Assembly (NCBI GenBank): GCA_963971425.1
Contig: OZ020523.1
Coordinates: 17,542,867 to 17,606,866 of the forward strand
Direction: 5' to 3'
DNA length: 64,000 nt
Source of the DNA: Bryoerythrophyllum caledonicum
Lineage: Eukaryota; Streptophyta; Bryopsida; Pottiales; Pottiaceae
Part shown: positions 56,975 through 64,000 of the stretch, one piece after another
Position numbering within the stretch: position 1 is the first letter of the stretch
How the letters are laid out: every line of letters starts with the position of its first letter
Program-made: the position numbers and the translations under genes
The notes under the pieces: model-generated
Told to the model about the DNA's origin: nothing
What the model saw: the letters and a program-made list of their open reading frames with translations, nothing else
The model's database searches: none

Positions 56975-59879
56975 GGCAGCTGCTGCAGGTCACTATATAT
57001 GCATCAGGTTTTAAAATAACTCAACTCACATCACCTCAAAAGCAAGAGTTCTTAATCTGCAACGTTTCTTAAATGAGGTGCAATACACAATTGATCGTCT
57101 CCTCCACACACACATCACATGAAAGTGCTGCAGGTCCACCAACTTGTGTTCCCTGACGATCGCGTTGCTGACAAATGACGTACTAGGATGAGCCATAGTA
57201 GCCCGAATTTGACAGCTTTTTCTCACGTCTGTTGTCCGTATTTCGAAGGAGCCAGAGCAGCCACAAGATGATAAGACTTTGGGAGACCAGTTTTTGCACA
57301 AGATGTGTCGTTTTTCCATTGAAGGTACGTTCTGTTGACTGAAAGAGAAAGAGTATCTCACTGGTGAGCAGAATATAGGTGTGTTATTGTTTGTAACGTG
57401 GCTGATATGGACTGTTTGTGTTGCAATTGGCTACATGAGGCAGCTGCCTCACACATTCCTGTACGACTTCTCTGTTATTTTGCAGCTCATGTAATTATTT
57501 GCAGCTTTTGCTGTGGTAGTCTGAGGTCATCAGGAACAATTTGGAAGCCTCTAACCCTTGAACGCCTGTGAGGGTCAATTTTGGTGCTCTTCGTGTATTA
57601 ACTTTTCTGCAATTGGCCGTTGCGGTCTTTGGAACGCACTTTGAGCAAGTTGTTAGCTTTGCAACAGAGCTCCCTAAACTCCAATTGATGCTATCTTGTG
57701 AGCGGTGAGCAGAATTTTTTCAGAAAACTAGAAAAAAAAATGGCATTTTAATTTATTTTTTTGAAATTTCCGTACAACTATAGATTTTGGAGACAAATTT
57801 TGAAAAACTTACTAAATTAAGAAATTAGCCTACAACCGTGGACACTTGTATCTCCCAATTTTTTCTTGGCCTACCTCTCTTCTCGTGCTTGGTTTATACT
57901 TATTTTTTAATTTATACTTTTTGAACCATCTACATTTGTAGGGGGCATATTTGGAGTCAATGAGGAGTTTAAGATTTGCAAATGAGAGTGTTGTCCTAAT
58001 ATGTTGCACTATATTAGTTTAGGGTCGTTCAAATTTGTTCTTTATTAATATTGCAGTCATTTGGGCACAATGGGTATCAAAGGGTATGCCAAAGGTATTA
58101 TGAGGCTATTGCAAAGGTATCAAATGGATATCACCATAGCATTACATGGGTATCACATGGATATCACCTAGATAAATCCTTGGAAATTTTCTGAAGAGAA
58201 AGGCACTCTTTGTTTCGAATTAATTAAGTAGAAAAGTGACCATTGCGTATGGTAGTGAATCTGGAGTACAAAATTTTGTTGCTTATAACAATATTAACAC
58301 ATATATTATCTAAATTTGTGACTATTACTTGGAGTCATGAAATCCAATGTTGATTCAGCATATACTTCACGATGCTATCTTTGAGCAATCTAGATTCATT
58401 TATATTTTTGAAACCTACGACTCCATCGCCATTCTCACGCTTCGTCGACGATATTGGCAAACAGTACAATGCGCATGACTTCGTTCAAGTTGTGGCTTGG
58501 AGCATGCATGAACAAGTCTTCCTGGAAGTCCAAAGTACAAAGGTAATGAAAGATGTAATATACATGCTTGCAATACATCCATTGCCCTTTCCTCTCCAAC
58601 GTCTCTAAAGGCATTTTCAAGAAATCAGGGCACGAATACCCCGGGAGGCCTATGACGGTGGCACAATAGGACTTGTCTTTCCTTGTGACGAGGGGGATGA
58701 CGCATCCCTATGTTGGGTATCAAGTAGGGCATCGAGTTTGAAGACGTTGTAGTTATTCGTAAGAGCTACGCTTGACCACTTGTTGCCTTGCTCAATCAAG
58801 GCAGGATCCATCGATCTTTGAATTGCATAGCCATGATAAAAGGTGTTTTTTTGAATTGCATAGCCTTGAATAAAGGAATGATAACCGTTGGATGAAATTA
58901 CAAACGCAATAAAGGTGCACTTACCGCGTGGAGAGTCGTGGAGGTAGGGACGTATCCAAGATGTTGGGGTCCAGTTAGGAAGGAGCGCAGCATACAATAT
59001 ATTCCCTATACCCTCCTCATGACATTAGGACCGCGTGTAGTAAGATAGAACCAATTGGACATGGTGACTTTGTTAAGAAATAGTGAACCCTGATTCCCAC
59101 TTGAGCCGTGTGGAACACTTGCTACAGGACGGTAGGGCTTGCCAACTAAGAATTACATGTAATGAACCTCGTGCTAACTTGTGGAGTGGCGGGAATTGCT
59201 TAAACGTACGTTCTTCCCCTCTAAAATCTTGTTGCGTGACTACTGGTTCGCCATTAGTATCGTTAGAATTCGATTAGGTCCACGGTCTGCCTTCGGCTAA
59301 TTGTGACAGGGTGGCTGGTAACGCAGCCATGTATGTCTTTTTCACGATGATAACATTGTACACACATGGTTGCTTGTATTCCGTCTTGAAAATTGTGTCG
59401 TTTTCCTCCTAGTGGGTGATGCCTAGCTCAATTTATGAAAGGTGGAAGGGGAATACCAAGGTTACCAACGAAAACACCACCTTTCACTAAGTTGAAGCCT
59501 AGGTCAGCCCCACAGTAAGGATTTGTACCGTATGGCGCCAATTGGGGAACAACTTTCCAACGGGGTGATGCTCGTGGAGACATTCCTCAATTTGGTTAGC
59601 TTTTTGTCGTTTGCCCATGAAGGGTAGTCCTTAAACAGGTTTCTTCGACGGCAACACCGACCTAAAAATCACATTTAAAAACCTTGTCTTGGTCTTCGGT
59701 CAGTCCATCTCCGTGATAGCATTGTGAGTAGGAGTGTGGGAAACGCACCACTCATTGTTCGAGTTAGGTCGTATTTCGTGTTAGTTCACCCACAACCTTC
59801 AACCCTTGGACGGGGACCTTTTGGATGCAATGACTATCATCAACAAATTTCAAGGCCCGGAACTTGGACCTTAGAGTAG
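56975..59879. other. Upstream region of the receptor kinase and 5' flank of the Gypsy element
   Basis: The first few hundred bases should hold the kinase promoter. About 58070-58260 is a copy of the dispersed 'CACAATGGGTATCA' repeat. From about 58620 to 59879 the composition becomes more GC-balanced and may be the retroelement's 5' LTR and leader. I could not identify LTR ends, a primer-binding site or any gene. Confidence 0.4.
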
Positions 59880-62800
59880 ATGTCCCGTGCCACAAAGTCT
59901 CAAAGACCTTCCCTCACCCCACCTAGGGAACCGGCGAGCGAAAGGAAGAGTAGGTCTAGAGAGCTCACCGAGGACACCACGGACACGGTGGACAGGTTCT
60001 TAGAAGTACAATTGGAAGCCTTGCCAACCCCTTTCTTTCCCTTTCCCCCATCCTTTCCTTCCACATCATTTGACTCGGTGAACACCACCAATACAACTAG
60101 ACCACAAGGCACCCAATCAGCCCCTACCATGGCTTGGGGAGGACCACCCCCGGACCGAGCTCCCATCAATCCCTTGGTTCAGCCAAGGGGTTTAGCCGTC
60201 GTAGCACCCGAGGGCTTACAAGCGGCTCCTATGCCTCCAAACTTGCCCATGTTTACAGGAACTAAAGATGAAGACCCTTCCGCACACGTGGAACGTTTCC
60301 TAGAGCTCCTCACGACCTGCCTTATTACCAACTCCGATTATTTCCTAGTGTGGTACTCATGTACCCTAAAGGACGCCGCTTACGAGTAGTATAGGAACCA
60401 CCCTCCCGACACATTCGAAGATTGGGATAGTCTCATGAGGGCCTTTTTGGAACACTTTAGGCCCGAAGTAGGTCAAAGTAATGCCCTCACAGCCTTAGCC
60501 GCACTACGACAAGGTCCAGGGGAGGAAATCACGACCTACATTAGGAGGTTTGAGCAGGTGGTTACAAGAGTTGTGGGGAACCTCCTCACTAACGACACCT
60601 TGATCCAATTCTTCATTCAAGGGTTCAATAATGAAGGCACAATAAGGGAGATTTTGAAGGCGCGTCCCACCTCATTGGCAGCTACCAAGGCGCAAGAGAG
60701 ATTGATAGAACAAATCGATAGAGACGAGGAGTGAATGTGGAGGAAGGAGGAGCACCACATCCCTAGTTTCATCCCCATCCATGCCAAGGGCAGAGGAAAA
60801 GCCCTAGAATTTAACCAAGGACATGTAGGTGCTCAAGTCCCCATGTGGAATTACTATGTACCGCCCTTGAGTGTGAGGCCACCGGTTCCTCTCCTCGAAA
60901 TCACATATGACAAGGAGCAAGGCACATAGAAGGAGGAGATTATAAAGAACAAAATCCTCCAAGGTCAATAAGGATTCCAAAACCAACTAGCTCAATAAAT
61001 CAAGGCCATGCAAGATCAAATGGCTTTGTTGATAAAGATCCAAGTGCCCAACCAACCACCTCCCTCCATAGAATCGGGTAGGCATGTGTCGGGCCTATGG
61101 TGTACCCAATGTGGCCAACCGGGCCTCACAAGTCTATTTTGCACCACCATGGTGGCAACACCTCAGCACTAAAACATTCAACCTCCTTATGTACCCCCTC
61201 ATGGGAATGAGCTACCGGCGGGGACCAACTATGGTCCACAAGGCTATGCTTCTCCGAGTCAGAGCTATAGAGGACCGCAGCAACCACGTTTCGGCATACA
61301 TCAAACTACTGGAAAGAGGCATGTACCGGGGCAGTGTTGGATCGAGAGTAGAGTGGTATGTGGTAATTGTGGCGATAATCACACTACCCACGTGTGTCAT
61401 AGACCGGACAAGGTGATTCCCATGACCTTTCCACCAGAGAATTACCCTCAACAAGCTCAAGATCACTTGCGGGGTGCACGTAACCCACCCTCCGATAACA
61501 CCCTCAAGCCACCTAGCCTCTATTACGATTACAATAACAACCGCCAAAACCAAAATCCTCCAATGGGGGTGAACACTAAGGATGGCTACATCCCTCGTAG
61601 CCAAGGACAACCCCACGGGAGGCAACAAAACCAAGGACCACAAGACGTCCGATATGCTACAGTGTCAAGTCATGTGGTGTCCACACACTCCCCCTCCTTC
61701 ACGGAGCTCAACGTGGTCTTCCACGAGGTTAGTTCAGCCAAGGAGGAAAATTCTTGTGAATTGCCGGCATTAGCGGTCCAAACTCGGTCGAACCGGCGAG
61801 ATACTAAGTACTCGAGCCCCTCTCCACCCATACCAGAAGATAGTGATACCTTGGAGGGGAATTCTCCCTACTTCTCTGACCTAAATGAGACCACCAGGGA
61901 AGCCATGGAGAATACTCAACGGGCCAATTTTAGGCCCTCGCGCGGGGCATCCAAGTGCCAAAATCCACTACCCACCTCCCATGATGCATGGAAGGGACCA
62001 CAAATCCCCATTCCGGAGTTAAGGTCATTCCCACGTGTTGAAGAGAACGTGGAGGGAGGTCCCTCTCACTTGTAGGCGGATTTGAGTCGTCTTGAACGGA
62101 CATCACTTTTGCCCAACTATTGGAGGTGTCACCACCCATGAGGAAGATCCTCAGGTCGGGAACACCAGTGAAACGACGTCCTAGGGCAAAGGTTAGATTG
62201 GCCGCCCGTATTAAGTCCACACCCCAATATAGAAGTTAAGGCGCTCCAAATTGAGGTCTCAATTGTGGACAAGGTGGTATCCAACATACTAGTAGATGGT
62301 GGTAGTGGTTTGAACATTATGCCACTATCAACCATGGAAAAATTGGGGTTAGACATCACAGGGCCATCACCCTACATCATCAACTTGGCTAACCAGAGCT
62401 CAAAGGCCCCATTAGGCCAAATTAGTGGTTGTAAGGTTACCACAGTGGGTGAGGAGTATTCCCTCACCTTTCAAGTCATTCAAATGCACTCCAACAAGGA
62501 GGCATACCCGTTGCTAGTAGGTCGGCCTTGGTTGAGAATTGCCAACGCTATAGTAGAATGGAGAGGACCAAAATCCCACATCACCTATGGACCTCCGGAG
62601 AATCCTACCAAGGTCGATATCCAACCCAGTAGGTTGGACTGTGCCACAAGTGCATGAGCTCTTTTGAGGATGAGTCACGAGAGGTGTGGGCAAAAGAACC
62701 TTTCAAGAGGGTGAGATTTGCACCTCTCAAGGCGGTGGATAGAGCCCAACCAATGATGGCCAATGTGGTGCCGTTCAAGAGCATGGGTCCGGGGCTCTAT

Positions 62801-63472
62801 GAATGGGTTCTCACCGAGGAGTTTGTAGAATGGTTGAGAGAACACCCCACTTCGAGTGCGGATGAAGCTATTTCAGTGAATTTTATGGAGGGTGGTATAA
62901 TTGAGATGACAGCAGAGTCAGAGCCTAGCCTCGTTCCCCTACTAGATGACTTAGAATCCGCAGAGGTGTTTGGAATGGATGTCGATGGCACACAAGTGTC
63001 AGAATTGGAGGTTTTGGTCGACGAAGGGCCCCTCGACCCGTCTCCCCACTTTAGAAGGACATCCACCGGCATTCTAGCTAGCGATTTGGGCGTGGTATAC
63101 CCTCAAGTCCCAAATGATTGGTATAAGGGACCCACTCAACAACCGCACGTGCATCACGATGATTGGAAGTTGATGGCGGTCTCTCATGAGGGGGAGGAAG
63201 CCCGTAGTATTAAGGTGGACATTGGGTTGACCAATGAAGAGATGGTGGAGTACAAGTCACTAGTAGTAGAGTTCCGTGACATTTTTGCGTGGTCTTGTAA
63301 GGACGTCAAGGGCATTCCCCCGGCGCTGACTCAACACCATATCCCCCTTCTCCCTGGCACCACCCCCATTAGACAAAAGGAGTGGCGTATGAACCCTAAC
63401 CTACAACTCATTGTCAAGACTGAGTTGGAGAAGCTACTGCAAGCGGGGTTCATTAGACCCGTTGTCGTGTAG
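59880..63472 (+). pseudogene. Ty3/Gypsy-type gag-pol, degenerate and truncated
   Basis: Gag starts near 59880. It contains MPPNLPMFTGTKDEDPSAHV and an in-frame TAG at 60387-60389. The retrotransposon-gag core follows: MRAFLEHFRPEVG, ALRQGPGEEITTYIRRFEQV. Further stops occur at 60732 and 60927. Two zinc-knuckle-like pieces follow: CTQCGQPGLTSLFC near 61108 (the usual His is Leu) and CGNCGDNHTTHVC near 61358. A retroviral-type aspartic protease lies at about 62265-62520 (ILVDGGSGLNIMPLSTMEKL, with DGGSG where DTGAS/DSGSS is usual). A frameshift near 62650 leads into a linker and the start of reverse transcriptase (IFAWSCKDVKGI, HHIPL..GT.PIRQ, KLLQAGFIRPV), which stops at 63472. RNase H, integrase and LTRs are absent. 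The copy is dead. Confidence 0.85.
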
Positions 63473-64000
63473 AGAGGAGAGCGCCTTGAGAATTCGCAGG
63501 GAATCTGGCTGCGACTGGAGATTGTTTGCTCGGGAATCCAATCGTATCTTCAAATCTTCAGGTCTTCGGTCTCTAGTCTTCAGTCTTCAGTCTTCAAACT
63601 CCTCCCCGTTGGCCTATCATGTGGTGGCTCTAAAGGGTTAAGGATAAAGGTGGGTGATAAGAAACCACGGCCTCGGACGGGTAAAACGGGACGGCCAGAC
63701 CACAAGCTGAAACCATCCGAAAGATTGGCTCCTAAAATTCAAACCCACGGTGATCAGCAAACGTGCCTCACCGGTGGGAACGACATAAACACGACCGTGT
63801 GGGCAATTAACCCCACTTCGCCGCAACAGAGTTTACAAGAACAGAATTGAATTACAACTAGCCTCCAAAGCTGGCTTGGAATCACAAAAAAAGAAATCGG
63901 ACCACAAGCCACAACACACTTGTCTCCATCTTCTCTTCTCTTCAAGTCAAGCCTCAAGTCTTCAATTCCTCCATCCTTCAACTCCAAAATCTTCAAGTGT
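63473..64000. other. Unassigned sequence interrupting the Gypsy reverse transcriptase
   Basis: Right after FIRPVV, the reverse-transcriptase similarity ends and unrelated sequence begins. It has a tandem of GTCTTCA(G/A) units (about 63555-63600). It ends in a pyrimidine-rich run with AAGTCTTCAA(T/G)-type repeats (63940-64000). It could be part of another retroelement inserted at about 63465, but neither its far end nor an LTR is visible. Confidence 0.4.

Noticed and set aside
1..64000. CRISPR arrays, bacterial operons or riboswitches
   Set aside because: No regularly spaced direct repeats of that kind; introns and gene content are eukaryotic.

Overview
This window looks like nuclear DNA of a land plant or close streptophyte relative. 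Genes are split by GT-AG introns, two encode plastid-targeted proteins, one is a plant-type LRR receptor kinase, and short TTTAGGG-type runs are present. The large, nested and decayed repeat fraction suggests a repeat-rich genome. I cannot name the species; a non-flowering lineage is only a guess.

Gene-bearing parts. 1-137 (-): edge of an atypical dual-specificity phosphatase. 1874-3526 (+): 3' exons of a DUF4050-like plant protein. 5757-6986 (+): complete three-exon Asterix (PAT complex) gene. 7436-8746 (-): complete four-exon nuclear gene for plastid ribosomal protein L13. 25448-27982 (-): eleven-exon DUF1995/LPA3-like plastid protein. 28619-29855 (-): four-exon ribosomal stalk protein P1. 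50041-56974 (-): many-exon LRR receptor-like kinase. Exon phases were checked by hand for L13, Asterix, DUF1995, P1 and the kinase part of the receptor.

Broken genes. 10356-10565 (-) is one exon of mitochondrial ribosomal protein L3 with an in-frame stop. 18950-19465 (-) is a frameshifted copy of the last two L13 exons. 21929-22517 (+) is a plastid lysophosphatidate acyltransferase relic with two stops. 48950-49356 (-) is a truncated first exon resembling an ABC1-type kinase. Around L13, a segment of roughly 5 kb was copied about 11-15 kb downstream in rearranged order (7.4-7.9, 11.0-12.3 and 8.7-9.9 kb reappear at 18.9-19.5, 19.5-21.2 and 23.3-24.4 kb).

Mobile DNA. 34.2-45.85 kb is one long APE-type non-LTR retrotransposon (ORF1, then ORF2 with endonuclease, reverse transcriptase, RNase H, zinc finger and a C-terminal domain). 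ORF2 opens with a 2A-like ribosome-skipping motif ending NPGP. A second, 5'-truncated member of the same family sits inside its RNase H region in the opposite orientation, with an exact 13-bp target duplication. Short copies of the same 3' tail are scattered elsewhere. Candidate TTAA-flanked, CCCC-ended (piggyBac-like) non-autonomous elements lie at 15.0-16.0, 17.3-18.1 and 47.3-48.4 kb. Other inverted-repeat elements are at 13.7-14.0 and 16.3-17.1 kb. 59.9-63.5 kb is a degenerate Ty3/Gypsy gag-pol cut off inside reverse transcriptase.

The genes look like unrelated housekeeping and receptor genes, with no sign of a cluster or pathway. The most unusual material is in the transposons.
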